64,000 bases of DNA from Pseudomonas sp. MM213 (GTDB lineage: Bacteria > Pseudomonadota > Gammaproteobacteria > Pseudomonadales > Pseudomonadaceae): the NCBI RefSeq assembly GCF_020423045.1, contig NZ_CP081943.1:3286001-3350000 (forward strand). The letters are read 5' to 3'. Shown here one piece after another: positions 10,104 to 19,085 of this stretch. The translations under genes and the position numbers were made by a program. The notes beneath the pieces were generated by a model that worked only from the letters and a program-made list of their open reading frames with translations, searched no databases and was not told the DNA's origin. Numbering within the stretch: the stretch's first letter is position 1; each line of letters begins with the position of its first letter.

Positions 10104-12155
10104 ATGTCCGAGCCACGCAAGATCCTCGTCACCAGCGCCCTGCCCTATGCCAATGGTTCGATCCATCTTGGCCACATGCTGGAATACATCCAGACCGATA
10201 TGTGGGTGCGCTTCCAGAAGCACCGCGGCAACCAATGCATTTATGTCTGCGCCGACGACGCCCACGGTTCGGCGATCATGCTGCGCGCGGAAAAGGAAGG
10301 CATCACCCCGGAACAACTAATCGCCAACGTCCAGGCTGAACACAGCGCCGACTTTGCCGAGTTCCTGGTGGACTTCGACAACTTCCACTCCACTCACGCC
10401 GAAGAAAACCGTGAGCTGTCGAGCCAGATCTACCTGAAGCTGCGCGACGCCGGGCACATCGCCACGCGCTCGATCACGCAGTATTTCGACCCGGAAAAGA
10501 AAATGTTCCTGGCCGACCGCTTCATCAAGGGCACCTGCCCGAAATGCGGCACCGAAGACCAGTACGGCGACAACTGCGAGAAATGCGGCGCGACCTACGC
10601 ACCGACTGACTTGAAGGATCCGAAGTCGGCTATCTCTGGCGCCACCCCGGTGCTCAAGGATTCCCAGCACTTCTTCTTCAAACTGCCGGACTTCCAGGAA
10701 ATGCTGCAAACCTGGACCCGTAGCGGCACGTTGCAAGACGCCGTCGCCAACAAGATCGCCGAATGGCTGGATGCCGGCCTGCAACAGTGGGACATCTCCC
10801 GCGATGCGCCGTACTTCGGTTTCGAAATCCCAGGCGAGCCGGGCAAGTACTTCTACGTCTGGCTGGACGCGCCAATCGGTTACATGGCCAGCTTCAAGAA
10901 CCTGTGCAACCGCACGCCGGAGCTGGATTTCGATGCGTTCTGGGGCAAGGATTCCACCGCCGAGCTGTACCACTTCATCGGCAAGGACATCGTCAACTTC
11001 CACGCCCTCTTCTGGCCAGCGATGCTCGAAGGCGCCGGTTTCCGTAAACCGACCGGCATCAACGTGCACGGCTACCTGACCGTCAACGGTCAGAAAATGT
11101 CCAAGTCCCGCGGCACCTTCATCAAGGCCCGGACCTACCTGGATCACCTGTCGCCGGAATACCTGCGTTACTACTACGCGGCCAAACTGGGACGCGGCGT
11201 CGACGACCTCGACCTGAACCTCGAAGACTTCGTGCAGAAGGTCAACTCCGACCTCGTCGGCAAAGTCGTCAACATCGCCAGCCGCTGCGCCGGTTTCATC
11301 CACAAAGGCAATGCCGGCGTGCTGGTAGCCGGTAACGCCGCGCCAGAACTGACCGAAGCTTTCCTCGCCGCAGCGCCAAGCATTGCCGAAGCCTACGAGG
11401 CTCGCGACTTTGCCCGTGCCATGCGCGAAATCATGGGCCTGGCCGACCGTGCCAACGCCTGGATCGCCGACAAGGCGCCTTGGTCGCTGAACAAACAGGA
11501 AGGCAAGCACGACGAAGTCCAGGCGATCTGCGCGCTGGGCATCAACCTGTTCCGCCAACTGGTGATCTTCCTCAAACCGGTGCTGCCACTGCTGGCCGCC
11601 GATGCCGAGGCGTTCCTCAACGTCGCGCCGCTGACTTGGGCCGATCACGCGACCTTGCTCAGCAACCATCAGTTGAACGAGTTCAAGCCGCTGATGACCC
11701 GCATCGACCCGGTGAAAGTGCAAGCCATGACCGACGCTTCGAAAGAAGACCTGACCGCCAGCCAGACCGACACCGGCGACGCGGCACCTGCCGGCAACGG
11801 CGAACTGGCGAAGGATCCGCTATCGCCGGAGATCGAATTCGATGCGTTTGCCGCCGTCGACCTGCGCGTGGCGTTGATCGTCAAGGCTGAAGCCGTGGAA
11901 GGCGCCGACAAGCTGCTGCGCCTGACCCTCGATATCGGTGACGAGCAACGCAACGTGTTCTCCGGCATCAAGAGCGCTTACCCGGATCCGTCCAAGCTCG
12001 ATGGTCGCCTGACCATGATGATCGCCAACCTCAAGCCACGGAAAATGAAGTTCGGCATCTCCGAAGGCATGGTGATGGCGGCCGGTCCTGGCGGTGAAGA
12101 AATCTACCTGCTCAGCCCCGACAGCGGTGCCAAGCCAGGCCAGCGTATCAAGTAA
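10104..12155 (+). CDS. metG: Methionyl-tRNA synthetase
   Basis: 683 residues, full length for the long form. Class I signature [10 protein letters not shown] near residue 20, zinc-binding knuckle [18 protein letters not shown] (about 146-163), KMSKSRGTF near 333, anticodon-binding helical domain, and a C-terminal tRNA-binding (EMAP-II-like) domain from about 575 ([20 protein letters not shown]). It charges tRNA-Met. A terminator follows at 12173-12207. Confidence 0.98.
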   Translation: MSEPRKILVTSALPYANGSIHLGHMLEYIQTDMWVRFQKHRGNQCIYVCADDAHGSAIMLRAEKEGITPEQLIANVQAEHSADFAEFLVDFDNFHSTHAEENRELSSQIYLKLRDAGHIATRSITQYFDPEKKMFLADRFIKGTCPKCGTEDQYGDNCEKCGATYAPTDLKDPKSAISGATPVLKDSQHFFFKLPDFQEMLQTWTRSGTLQDAVANKIAEWLDAGLQQWDISRDAPYFGFEIPGEPGKYFYVWLDAPIGYMASFKNLCNRTPELDFDAFWGKDSTAELYHFIGKDIVNFHALFWPAMLEGAGFRKPTGINVHGYLTVNGQKMSKSRGTFIKARTYLDHLSPEYLRYYYAAKLGRGVDDLDLNLEDFVQKVNSDLVGKVVNIASRCAGFIHKGNAGVLVAGNAAPELTEAFLAAAPSIAEAYEARDFARAMREIMGLADRANAWIADKAPWSLNKQEGKHDEVQAICALGINLFRQLVIFLKPVLPLLAADAEAFLNVAPLTWADHATLLSNHQLNEFKPLMTRIDPVKVQAMTDASKEDLTASQTDTGDAAPAGNGELAKDPLSPEIEFDAFAAVDLRVALIVKAEAVEGADKLLRLTLDIGDEQRNVFSGIKSAYPDPSKLDGRLTMMIANLKPRKMKFGISEGMVMAAGPGGEEIYLLSPDSGAKPGQRIK

Positions 12156-12172
12156 GATCCTGCGGCAAACCG

Positions 12173-12207
12173 ATCCCACAGTCGTGCCCGACGCGACTGT
12201 GGGATTT
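12173..12207 (+). terminator. metG terminator
   Basis: ATCCCACAGTCG...CGACTGTGGGAT with a nine-base loop followed by TTT. Confidence 0.8.
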
Positions 12208-12284
12208 TCATATCTGGCCCCCCCTCCTTCCTTGCCGGATAATGCCTAACCTTGTTAGCAAGGCTTCTTTCTTCCGGCACGATC

Positions 12285-12854
12285 ATGACCGAGATGCTTC
12301 TTACGCTTATCAGCGCTGCCCTGATCAACAACGTCGTGTTGCACTGGCCGCTGGGCGTCGATCCGCTGCTGGGCAGCGAGCGCCGTCAGGTGCATGCGCT
12401 GGGCATTGCGACGACGTGCCTGATGCTGATCGTCGGAATGCTCGGCTACGCACTCTATTACTGGCTACTGGCGCCGCTTGAGCTGACTTCGTTGCGTTTG
12501 TTCGCGTTTCTGCCCCTGAGCGTGTTGTTGATCACACCGCTGCTGAAGCTGCTGCCGAAAGTGTTTTCGACGCTTTCGTTCGAAGGGCTCTGGCCGCTGC
12601 TGCTCGGCAATGCCGGCGTGCTCGGTCTGGCGCTGATCAACGCCCAGGAAAACCACGGATTTTTCCACGCCACAGCCCTGAGCCTCGGCGCCGGGCTGGG
12701 GTTCTGGCTGGTGCTGAGTCTGTTCAGCGACTTGCGCCAACGCACCCTCGATAACGATGTTCCCCTGCCCTTTCGCGGCCTGCCGATCGACCTGATCGGC
12801 GCCGGACTGATCGCAGTGGCTTTTCTCGGTTTCAGCGGACTGATCAAAACATGA
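12285..12854 (+). CDS. rsxA: RnfA/RsxA-like membrane subunit lacking both cluster cysteines
   Basis: 189 residues with about six membrane helices. It aligns end to end with RnfA ([19 protein letters not shown] start, [22 protein letters not shown] end). Canonical RnfA has LGLCP and TNCAVLG, whose cysteines hold one side of the membrane [2Fe-2S] cluster shared with RnfE. Here these read LGVDP (Asp26) and GNAGVLG (Ala110), so both ligands are missing. Overlaps rsxB by four bases. The operon rsxA-rsxB-rsxD-rsxG-rsxE-nth is as in other pseudomonads but without rsxC. In E. coli Rsx re-reduces SoxR; Rnf couples ferredoxin/NAD to ion transport. The function of this variant is uncertain. Confidence 0.85.
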   Translation: MTEMLLTLISAALINNVVLHWPLGVDPLLGSERRQVHALGIATTCLMLIVGMLGYALYYWLLAPLELTSLRLFAFLPLSVLLITPLLKLLPKVFSTLSFEGLWPLLLGNAGVLGLALINAQENHGFFHATALSLGAGLGFWLVLSLFSDLRQRTLDNDVPLPFRGLPIDLIGAGLIAVAFLGFSGLIKT

Positions 12855-14071
12855 GTCTGATTCAACGCATCGACGCCCTCTTGCCGCAGACCCAGTGCGG
12901 CAAATGTGGTCATCCCGGATGCAAGCCGTACGCAGAAGGCATCGCCAGCGGCGAGCCGATCAACAAGTGCCCGCCCGGCGGCAGCGAAACCATCGCGGCC
13001 CTGGCTGAGTTGCTGAAGGTGCCGGTGCTGGAGCTGGACGTCAGTCGCGGTTCGGCCCCGGCGCAAATCGCCTACATCCGCGAAGCAGAGTGCATCGGTT
13101 GCACCAAGTGCATTCAGGCCTGCCCGGTAGACGCCATCGTCGGCGCAGCGAAATTGATGCACACGGTGATCATCGACGAATGCACCGGTTGCGACCTTTG
13201 CGTGGCTCCTTGCCCGGTGGACTGCATCGAAATGCGGCCATTACCGCTGGCCACGGTGTTGCCGATTGTCGGAGGCCTGGCGGTCAGCCCTGAAGAACAA
13301 CAGGCGCGTACCGCCAAACGCAATCACGCCCGGCGTCGCTTTGAACAGCGCAACGCCCGCTTGCACCGCGAAGAAGAACAGAAACTCGCCGAGCGTCAGG
13401 CCCGGGCACATCGCGCCGCGCAACAGCAGCACAGTGAAGTGACAACGCTCGACCCGGTTCAAGCCGCGCTGGAGAGAGTACGTGCGCAGAAAGCGGCCAA
13501 TGCCGATGCGGCGTTGAAGAAAGCCAAAATCGATCTGGCGATGAGCCGCGCACAACTGAACAAATCGCTCAAGGCGTTCGGCCATCCGCCGACCTTCGAA
13601 CAGCAGTCGCAACTGATCGTCCTGCAACAGCAATTCGACGCCGCTGAACACGCCTTGGCACAGTTGGAAAACAGCGCTCCACCCGCCGCTGCGCCGGCGG
13701 CGCCAGTGAAGGACGCGGAGCTGAAGCGGGCGAAAATACAGTTGGCCATGCGCCGCGCCGAACTCAAGAAAGCACAAACCAGTGACGCGCCGGCCGAGCA
13801 AATCGAAGCCCTGGAGCGTGCACTCGGCGACGCTGAAAAAGCCCTGCACGCGGCAGAAACTGCAAGCGAGCAGCCTTTACCTGACCTGGCACGTATCGAA
13901 AAACGCCCCATCGACAGCCAGCTTCGACAGCTGAAAACCGAATTGGCCTACGCTCGCGCGGATGTCAGCAAACTCGAACGTCGCACCGACACACCCGCTG
14001 AATTATTGGACAAGGCACGCGCCCGCCTGCAAGAAGCCGAGCGCCAGGTGGATGCCTATGTCGCCCCTTGA
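12851..14071 (+). CDS. rsxB: RnfB/RsxB-like ferredoxin, no membrane anchor, long coiled tail
   Basis: 406 residues, about twice the usual length. It begins directly with the Fe-S domain (C16, C19, C24 and C40 in the [15 protein letters not shown]...INKCPPGG block), so the N-terminal membrane helix of canonical RnfB is absent. Two [4Fe-4S] motifs follow ([12 protein letters not shown] and [12 protein letters not shown]). From about residue 150 to the end comes an Ala/Lys/Glu/Gln-rich helical tail with repeats ([46 protein letters not shown]). [17 protein letters not shown] segment resembles the C-terminal repeats of E. coli RsxC. No separate rsxC follows; rsxD overlaps its 3' end by 14 bp. Confidence 0.85.
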   Translation: MSLIQRIDALLPQTQCGKCGHPGCKPYAEGIASGEPINKCPPGGSETIAALAELLKVPVLELDVSRGSAPAQIAYIREAECIGCTKCIQACPVDAIVGAAKLMHTVIIDECTGCDLCVAPCPVDCIEMRPLPLATVLPIVGGLAVSPEEQQARTAKRNHARRRFEQRNARLHREEEQKLAERQARAHRAAQQQHSEVTTLDPVQAALERVRAQKAANADAALKKAKIDLAMSRAQLNKSLKAFGHPPTFEQQSQLIVLQQQFDAAEHALAQLENSAPPAAAPAAPVKDAELKRAKIQLAMRRAELKKAQTSDAPAEQIEALERALGDAEKALHAAETASEQPLPDLARIEKRPIDSQLRQLKTELAYARADVSKLERRTDTPAELLDKARARLQEAERQVDAYVAP

Positions 14072-15047
14072 ATCGGTCGACGAGCGCCTTCAGCAGGCCA
14101 TGAAGCTGGTGTTGCTGGCCACCGTGCCGGGAATGCTGGTGCTGTTCTGGTTGTATGGCTGGGGCGTATTGATCAATTTGATCCTGGCCGGCGTTACCGC
14201 GCTGGCCGTTGAAGCGGCGGTGTTATGGCTGCGCAAACGCCAGATCAAACCGACCTTGAGCGATGGCAGCGCACTGGTCAGTGCGACGTTGCTGGCCCTG
14301 GCTTTGCCGCCGTATTGCCCATGGTGGCTGACGGTCTGCGCCGCGGCATTCGCACTGCTCGGCAAACAACTGTATGGCGGTGTAGGGAAAAACCCGTTCA
14401 ACCCGGCGATGCTCGGTTTCGCTTTGGTACTGGTGACCTTTCCCCAACCAATGACTCACTGGCCTTCGTCCCACGGCATGGACCTGCTCGGAGGTCTGCG
14501 GCAAGTGTTCGGTTTCAGCCTCAGCCAGACGCCGGATGCGTGGGTCCAGGCCACGGCGCTGGACAGCTTGCGAATCAACAAAAGCCTGACCATGGACGAA
14601 CTCTTCGCCGGCAATCCGGCGTTCGGTCACTTCGGCGCGCGCGGCGTGGAATGGGTCAACCTGGCGTTTCTGGCGGGCGGTTTGTTTCTGCTGCAACGGC
14701 GGGTGTTCAGCTGGCATGCGCCGGTGGGCATGCTTGCCAGCCTGTTCGTCATCAGCCTGCTGTGCTGGAACGGTTCGGGCTCCGACTCCCATGGTTCCCC
14801 CCTGTTTCATCTGCTCACGGGCGCGAGCATGCTGGGCGCATTCTTTATCGTCACGGAGCCGGTGTCCGGTGCAAAAATCCCAGGCGCCCGACTGCTGTTC
14901 GGCGCGGGCGTGGGATTGCTGACTTACCTGATTCGCACTTGGGGCGGCTATCCGGACGGCGTTGCGTTTGCAGTGTTGTTGATGAATCTTTGCGTGCCGG
15001 CGCTGGAGCGGTTTGTCGCGTCCAGGCAGGAGCAGCTTTCGCCATGA
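14058..15047 (+). CDS. rsxD: RnfD/RsxD-like membrane subunit
   Basis: 329 residues, NqrB/RnfD family, with about eight to ten membrane helices. The ATG at 14058, after CAGGTGG, is chosen. The flavin-attachment region reads [19 protein letters not shown]; in canonical RnfD this is SGAT with the Thr carrying covalent FMN, so here a Ser (codon at 14826-14828) occupies the acceptor place. It would pass electrons across the membrane with RsxG. ATG/TGA overlap with rsxG shows tight coupling. Confidence 0.85.
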   Translation: MSPLESVDERLQQAMKLVLLATVPGMLVLFWLYGWGVLINLILAGVTALAVEAAVLWLRKRQIKPTLSDGSALVSATLLALALPPYCPWWLTVCAAAFALLGKQLYGGVGKNPFNPAMLGFALVLVTFPQPMTHWPSSHGMDLLGGLRQVFGFSLSQTPDAWVQATALDSLRINKSLTMDELFAGNPAFGHFGARGVEWVNLAFLAGGLFLLQRRVFSWHAPVGMLASLFVISLLCWNGSGSDSHGSPLFHLLTGASMLGAFFIVTEPVSGAKIPGARLLFGAGVGLLTYLIRTWGGYPDGVAFAVLLMNLCVPALERFVASRQEQLSP

Positions 15048-15655
15048 GCCGAACGTCGAGCGTTGTGATTCTGCTGTTGCTGGCAAGCCTGGGGATTGGC
15101 GCAACCTGGCTTGTGCAGTACAGCAGCGCGCCACGTATCGCAGCCGAACAGCGACGGATCGACAGCCGCAACCTGCTCGACTTGCTGCCTTCCGACAGTT
15201 ACGACAATCAACCGCTGGAGCAGCCGCTGCACCTCGGCAACCTGGCGTTGACCAACAGCACCTTGCTGGGCGGCTACCTCGCCACCAAGGCCGGCCAACC
15301 CGTTGCGGTCCTGCTGCGCAGCCAGACGATCGGGTATGCGGGCTCCATCGATTTGCTGATCGCCATTGACGCAAACGGCAAGTTGCTGGGGGTCAAGACC
15401 CTGAAACAATCGGAAACCCCGGGCCTGGGTGCACGTATCGCTGACTGGCCCAATAGCTGGCTTCAGGCGTTCACTGGCAAATCCTTGAATGAACCCGCCG
15501 ACAGCGGTTGGGCGTTGAAAAAGGATCAGGGGCAATTTGATCAAGTCGCTGGCGCGACCATTACCTCCAGAGCAGTGATCAATGCGATCCACGAGGCTCT
15601 GCGCTACTTCGATGAACACTCGCGTCATCTGATCGGGAGCGGCCTCCATGAATAA
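15044..15655 (+). CDS. rsxG: RnfG/RsxG-like FMN-binding subunit
   Basis: 203 residues. One N-terminal membrane helix (SSVVILLLLASLGIGATWLV) and a periplasmic FMN-binding domain with the covalent flavin site AGATITSRAV near residue 173. The ETPGLGARI motif is also present. Flavinylation on the motif Thr by ApbE is expected. This subunit looks complete, unlike its partners. The ATG overlaps the rsxD stop. Confidence 0.9.
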   Translation: MSRTSSVVILLLLASLGIGATWLVQYSSAPRIAAEQRRIDSRNLLDLLPSDSYDNQPLEQPLHLGNLALTNSTLLGGYLATKAGQPVAVLLRSQTIGYAGSIDLLIAIDANGKLLGVKTLKQSETPGLGARIADWPNSWLQAFTGKSLNEPADSGWALKKDQGQFDQVAGATITSRAVINAIHEALRYFDEHSRHLIGSGLHE

Positions 15656-16157
15656 GTCCGCAAATTTACAGAACTCACTGATGCTCGCGCCGCTGATCGG
15701 CGCCACTGACTCGTTAGTGACCGCACTGGGTGTGTGGTTGATGTTCATCGTGGTGATCAGTGCGTTTGGTGCGAGCATGGCTGCCGTGCGATCCCGACTG
15801 ATCCCGGCGTCCCGCTTGTTCGCAGGCGTCCTGCTGGCGGCCACGCTGACCGGTTGTGCAGAACTCGCCGCGCAGGTCTGGTCACTTCAATGGCACCAGC
15901 ATTCGGGGTTTTATGCAGCACTGATCGCTTTGCAGTGCGTCGTGTTGGAACACACCGGTTTTTTCCAGAGTGCATGGCGTGAGCGCCTGCGCCTGTGTGT
16001 CCTGTTCGGCGCGCTGATGGTCGGCCTGGGCCTGCTGCGCGAGTTCCTCGGCGACGCCGGCTTGCGCCTGGCCACGTTGGCACCTGGCGGATTCATTCTG
16101 CTGGGCCTGCTGATTGCCGCCTGGCAAGCCTGGCCCCGCCCGACTCCCTCACATTGA
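15648..16157 (+). CDS. rsxE: RnfE/RsxE-like membrane subunit, shortened, one cysteine left
   Basis: 169 residues against roughly 210-230 for typical RnfE. About five hydrophobic segments; similarity is weaker than for its neighbours but it aligns over NSLMLAPLIGATDSLVTALG (canonical ALVQLLGLCPLLAVT...NALG) and ALIALQCVVLE (canonical LIVTNCIVVGR). The first cluster Cys is Ala14; the second, Cys97, remains. The loop before the last helix is shorter than usual. Overlaps rsxG by eight bases and precedes nth by 25 bp. Confidence 0.75.
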   Translation: MNKSANLQNSLMLAPLIGATDSLVTALGVWLMFIVVISAFGASMAAVRSRLIPASRLFAGVLLAATLTGCAELAAQVWSLQWHQHSGFYAALIALQCVVLEHTGFFQSAWRERLRLCVLFGALMVGLGLLREFLGDAGLRLATLAPGGFILLGLLIAAWQAWPRPTPSH

Positions 16158-16182
16158 TCGCTTTCGAGGAAACGCACTGCCC

Positions 16183-16821
16183 ATGAATGCCGCAAAACGT
16201 CTGGAAATTTTCCGCAGGCTGCATGAAGACAATCCGGAGCCGAAGACCGAACTGGCCTACTCCTCGCCATTCGAATTGCTGATCTCGGTGATTCTCTCGG
16301 CACAATCGACCGATGTCGGCGTCAATAAAGCCACCGCCAAGCTCTACCCGGTGGCCAATACGCCGCAGGCGATTTACGCCCTGGGCGTGGAAGGTCTGTC
16401 CGAGTACATCAAGACCATCGGCCTGTTCAACAGCAAGGCAAAAAATGTAATCGAAACCTGCCGCTTGCTGGTGGAACGCCATGGCGGGGAAGTGCCGCAG
16501 ACCCGTGAAGAGCTGGAAGCGTTGCCCGGTGTCGGCCGCAAGACTGCCAACGTGGTGCTCAATACTGCGTTCCGCCAACTGACCATGGCCGTGGACACGC
16601 ATATTTTCCGGGTCAGCAATCGTACTGGCATCGCTCCCGGCAAGAATGTGGTCGAGGTCGAGAAAAAACTGATGAAGTTCGTGCCGAAGGAATATCTGCT
16701 CGATTCCCATCACTGGCTGATTCTTCATGGGCGTTACGTTTGCCTGGCTCGCAAGCCTCGCTGCGGCAGTTGCCGGATAGAAGACCTGTGCGAATACAAG
16801 CACAAGACTTCGGACGATTGA
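16183..16821 (+). CDS. nth: Endonuclease III (DNA glycosylase/AP lyase)
   Basis: 212 residues. Helix-hairpin-helix LPGVGRKTANVVLN with the catalytic Lys, then VDTHIFRVSNR with the catalytic Asp, and the C-terminal [4Fe-4S] loop C-x6-C-x2-C-x5-C (CLARKPRCGSCRIEDLC). Removes oxidised pyrimidines. The ATG at 16183 with GAGGAA upstream is used. It ends the rsx operon, as in many gammaproteobacteria. Confidence 0.97.
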   Translation: MNAAKRLEIFRRLHEDNPEPKTELAYSSPFELLISVILSAQSTDVGVNKATAKLYPVANTPQAIYALGVEGLSEYIKTIGLFNSKAKNVIETCRLLVERHGGEVPQTREELEALPGVGRKTANVVLNTAFRQLTMAVDTHIFRVSNRTGIAPGKNVVEVEKKLMKFVPKEYLLDSHHWLILHGRYVCLARKPRCGSCRIEDLCEYKHKTSDD

Positions 16822-16928
16822 GGCGCTATTAGGTTTTTTGATTTATCGATTGAAAAAATCTTTTTTACCCGCGAGGCGATTATCGATATAAGGAGCGCCA
16901 AAGGCAGTCTTAGCCTGGAGTTAACCTT

Positions 16929-17108
16929 ATGAGCACTGGCAAAGAGCAATTGGACGTAGAAGACGACTTCACACCCGTTGAGGCCGATGACGCGGAACCG
17001 GTGGTTGAAGTGGCAAAGACCAACCTGAGCAAACGCCGCACCATCGACAATCTGCTGGAGGAGCGCCGACTGCAAAAGCAATTGGCCGATTACGATTTTG
17101 ACCTATGA
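16929..17108 (+). CDS. Small conserved protein, PA3496-like
   Basis: 59 residues, highly acidic N-half (MSTGKEQLDVEDDFTPVEAD) and a basic helix SKRRTIDNLLEERRLQKQLA. ATG at 16929 preceded by CTGGAG; stop TGA at 17106-17108, followed at once by a terminator. The position directly after nth and the sequence match the small PA3496 family of pseudomonads, which databases label as a putative envelope-integrity protein. I know of no defined biochemistry. Confidence 0.8.
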   Translation: MSTGKEQLDVEDDFTPVEADDAEPVVEVAKTNLSKRRTIDNLLEERRLQKQLADYDFDL

Positions 17109-17114
17109 CATCTG

Positions 17115-17140
17115 AAAGCCTCCCGAAACGGAGGCTTTTT
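17115..17140 (+). terminator. Terminator after the PA3496-like gene
   Basis: AAAGCCTCC-CGAAAC-GGAGGCTTTTT. Confidence 0.9.
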
Positions 17141-17198
17141 ACTAGGTGCGAAACCTTGAAAACGCCCACTCTTTACGCCCCGTCAAGCACTGGCCCAG

Positions 17199-17825
17199 TC
17201 ATACCAACCCATTGCGTTGAGCCAGTTCGATCAGGTCAACCAGGGACCGCGCATTGAGTTTCAACAACAGCCGCGTCTTGTAAGTACTGACGGTTTTATT
17301 GCTGAGGAACATTCCATCGGCAATTTCCTTGTTGGTCTTGCCGCGAGCCAACTGTTGCAAGACCATCATCTCCCGCCCCGAAAGACGATCCACCATATCG
17401 GCTTCACTGGCATTCCCCAGACTGGAGCGCACGGTATGCAAGGCTTGATTGGGAAAGTAACTGTAGCCCGACAATACCGCCTTTATTGCACTGAGCAACT
17501 CAGTGAGGTCCTGTTGTTTGCAAACATATCCTGCAGCACCGGATTGCATGCAACGCATCGAAAAATGCCCGGGAGCCTGTGAAGTCAATATCAGTACTTT
17601 CATTGGCATCGCTGCCGATGCCAGACGTGCAATGACTTCCAGCCCATCCAGTTTGGGTATTCCAATATCCAGGATGACAATATCCGGCATATGTTCACGA
17701 GCTAGTTGCAATGCATCCACGCCATTATCTGTTTCTGCAATGACTTCGTAGCCATGACGCTCCATCAGCATACGTACCGCAAGACGAATGACGGGGTGAT
17801 CATCCACGATCAGCACTTTATTCAT
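17199..17825 (-). CDS. Orphan NarL/FixJ-type response regulator
   Basis: 208 residues. Receiver domain (MNKVLIVDDHPVIRLAVRML, phosphoacceptor Asp in VILDIGIPKLDG, KQQDL in place of the usual conserved Lys region) and a LuxR-type HTH (LSGREMMVLQQLARGKTNKEI and a VSTYKTRLLLKL recognition segment), resembling the BvgA/EvgA/RocA-like subgroup. No histidine kinase is nearby, so the signal is unknown. The ATG at 17825 is used; an in-frame TTG lies four codons upstream. A 490-bp AT-rich gap follows upstream of it. Confidence 0.88.
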   Translation of the reverse strand: MNKVLIVDDHPVIRLAVRMLMERHGYEVIAETDNGVDALQLAREHMPDIVILDIGIPKLDGLEVIARLASAAMPMKVLILTSQAPGHFSMRCMQSGAAGYVCKQQDLTELLSAIKAVLSGYSYFPNQALHTVRSSLGNASEADMVDRLSGREMMVLQQLARGKTNKEIADGMFLSNKTVSTYKTRLLLKLNARSLVDLIELAQRNGLV

Positions 17826-17837
17826 GGGCAAGTCCAA

Positions 17838-18312
17838 TTTTCGCTGTTCGAATTTTTAGAGCCCGCACAATAGCCTAGTCGTTTCACCCATGGCATGCCG
17901 CTCCCCCCGGCCACCCACACCGAGAGACATTCCCTACAAACATCGCGGAATAATCTTACAAAAAATCTTGAAACACAGCGCGCCAGAAACTTTATCTGTC
18001 TCATGATATTTCAGTATTCAACAGTTTTTTGTTTCGACTTACAACCAGCGCGCCACACAACAACAGTTGACCAAGATGATCCGACACACGCCAACGATTA
18101 GTCTACCCTTGTAGGGTAATTGATATTTCCCGGCCTGCCCACCACACCAGAAACATCAAACACAAAACCTTACATCAAAAGTCAATTAACAATAAATGAA
18201 TAGCAAAACTGATATATCCGAACTATAAATCCACCGCTACCATATAAACTCTACACCCTAACAACCACCAACTAACACAATGAGAAAAGACGAACTAATA
18301 TGAGTAAAAAAT
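17838..18312. other. AT-rich intergenic region
   Basis: About 475 bp without a credible gene. From about 18100 to 18310 it is clearly richer in A and T than the surroundings and runs of CA/AA are common. It should hold the divergent promoters of the response regulator and the hypothetical gene at 18313. A 7-codon ORF at 18280 and a 26-codon ORF at 18300 overlap the start of the next gene, but I do not consider either supported. Confidence 0.5.
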
Positions 18313-18948
18313 ATGATAAAACTCAAACAACGAATCACCAACCCCATGACAGTCATCGCGATATTCGCAACACTGTCTGAAACATCGGCCGCCATCTCTC
18401 TGCCCTTCCTCGATGACGAAGATAAAGAGATCTACATCTGGTTTTTGATCAGCTTTCCCTTTTATTTGCTTTTTCTTTTCTTCGCCACCCTTAACTTCAA
18501 TTATCGATCGCTTTACGCGCCTTCCGACTTTGAAAAGGGAAAGCATTTCATAAAGGTGATGGACAACGCAGAGCGTTCAGGTAACGCGCAAGATCCGCCC
18601 GACGAGATCGGCTTACAGCCAAGTCTCTCGGTTCAGTACCCTATTCGGCTGCCTGAGTCACTCAAGGATCTGCACATCATTGATGCGCGGTGGATGAACA
18701 AAAAAAATGAGTTCCGCGCCCTTCTGGAAAAGCTTCGCCAGCCCAAGGGGAATCCGGCACACGTTGTCGTGTTTCTCGTTGTTGGCGAGTCGGAGACGTT
18801 ACTGAAAGAAAGCGCACTCAAGTTTTGCCGAAACGCAAAAAAACGCAGCAGCGCAACGTTCTGTATTGCTTACAATTTGAGTTCACGTGACGTGACGGTC
18901 ATTGATCAATATTGCCGGGCTGACACACAGCAGGCAGTTGCTCTTTAG
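18313..18948 (+). CDS. Hypothetical membrane-anchored protein
   Basis: 211 residues, not recognised. Two hydrophobic segments (about 10-30 and 42-62, the latter WFLISFPFYLLFLFFATLNF) suggest an N-terminal membrane anchor; residues 65-211 look soluble, with a beta-rich HVVVFLVVGE core and a C-terminal half with scattered Cys. The ribosome site is weak (GAG before the ATG). The AT-rich upstream region and lower GC than its neighbours suggest lineage-specific acquisition. No function assigned. Confidence 0.6.
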   Translation: MIKLKQRITNPMTVIAIFATLSETSAAISLPFLDDEDKEIYIWFLISFPFYLLFLFFATLNFNYRSLYAPSDFEKGKHFIKVMDNAERSGNAQDPPDEIGLQPSLSVQYPIRLPESLKDLHIIDARWMNKKNEFRALLEKLRQPKGNPAHVVVFLVVGESETLLKESALKFCRNAKKRSSATFCIAYNLSSRDVTVIDQYCRADTQQAVAL

Positions 18949-19030
18949 GATCAATGGGGGGCGGGCAGGAAGGTATTTAAAACAACAAGAATGTTGAATC
19001 GCAATGTCAGACAGAAAATCCCTGTTTTCA

Positions 19031-19065
19031 AATGTGTGGCCTTGTCCTGGACAAGGCCACACATT
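19031..19065. terminator. Long perfect palindrome between the hypothetical gene and argG
   Basis: A 17-base arm (AATGTGTGGCCTTGTCC), one T, then its exact reverse complement. It lies 21 bp past the argG stop and probably terminates both convergent genes. Confidence 0.75.
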
Positions 19066-19085
19066 CCATCAGCGTGTCAAAGATC

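Noticed and set aside
18280..18380. Two short overlapping ORFs before the hypothetical gene as leader peptides
   Set aside because: No ribosome sites of quality and no attenuator structure seen.
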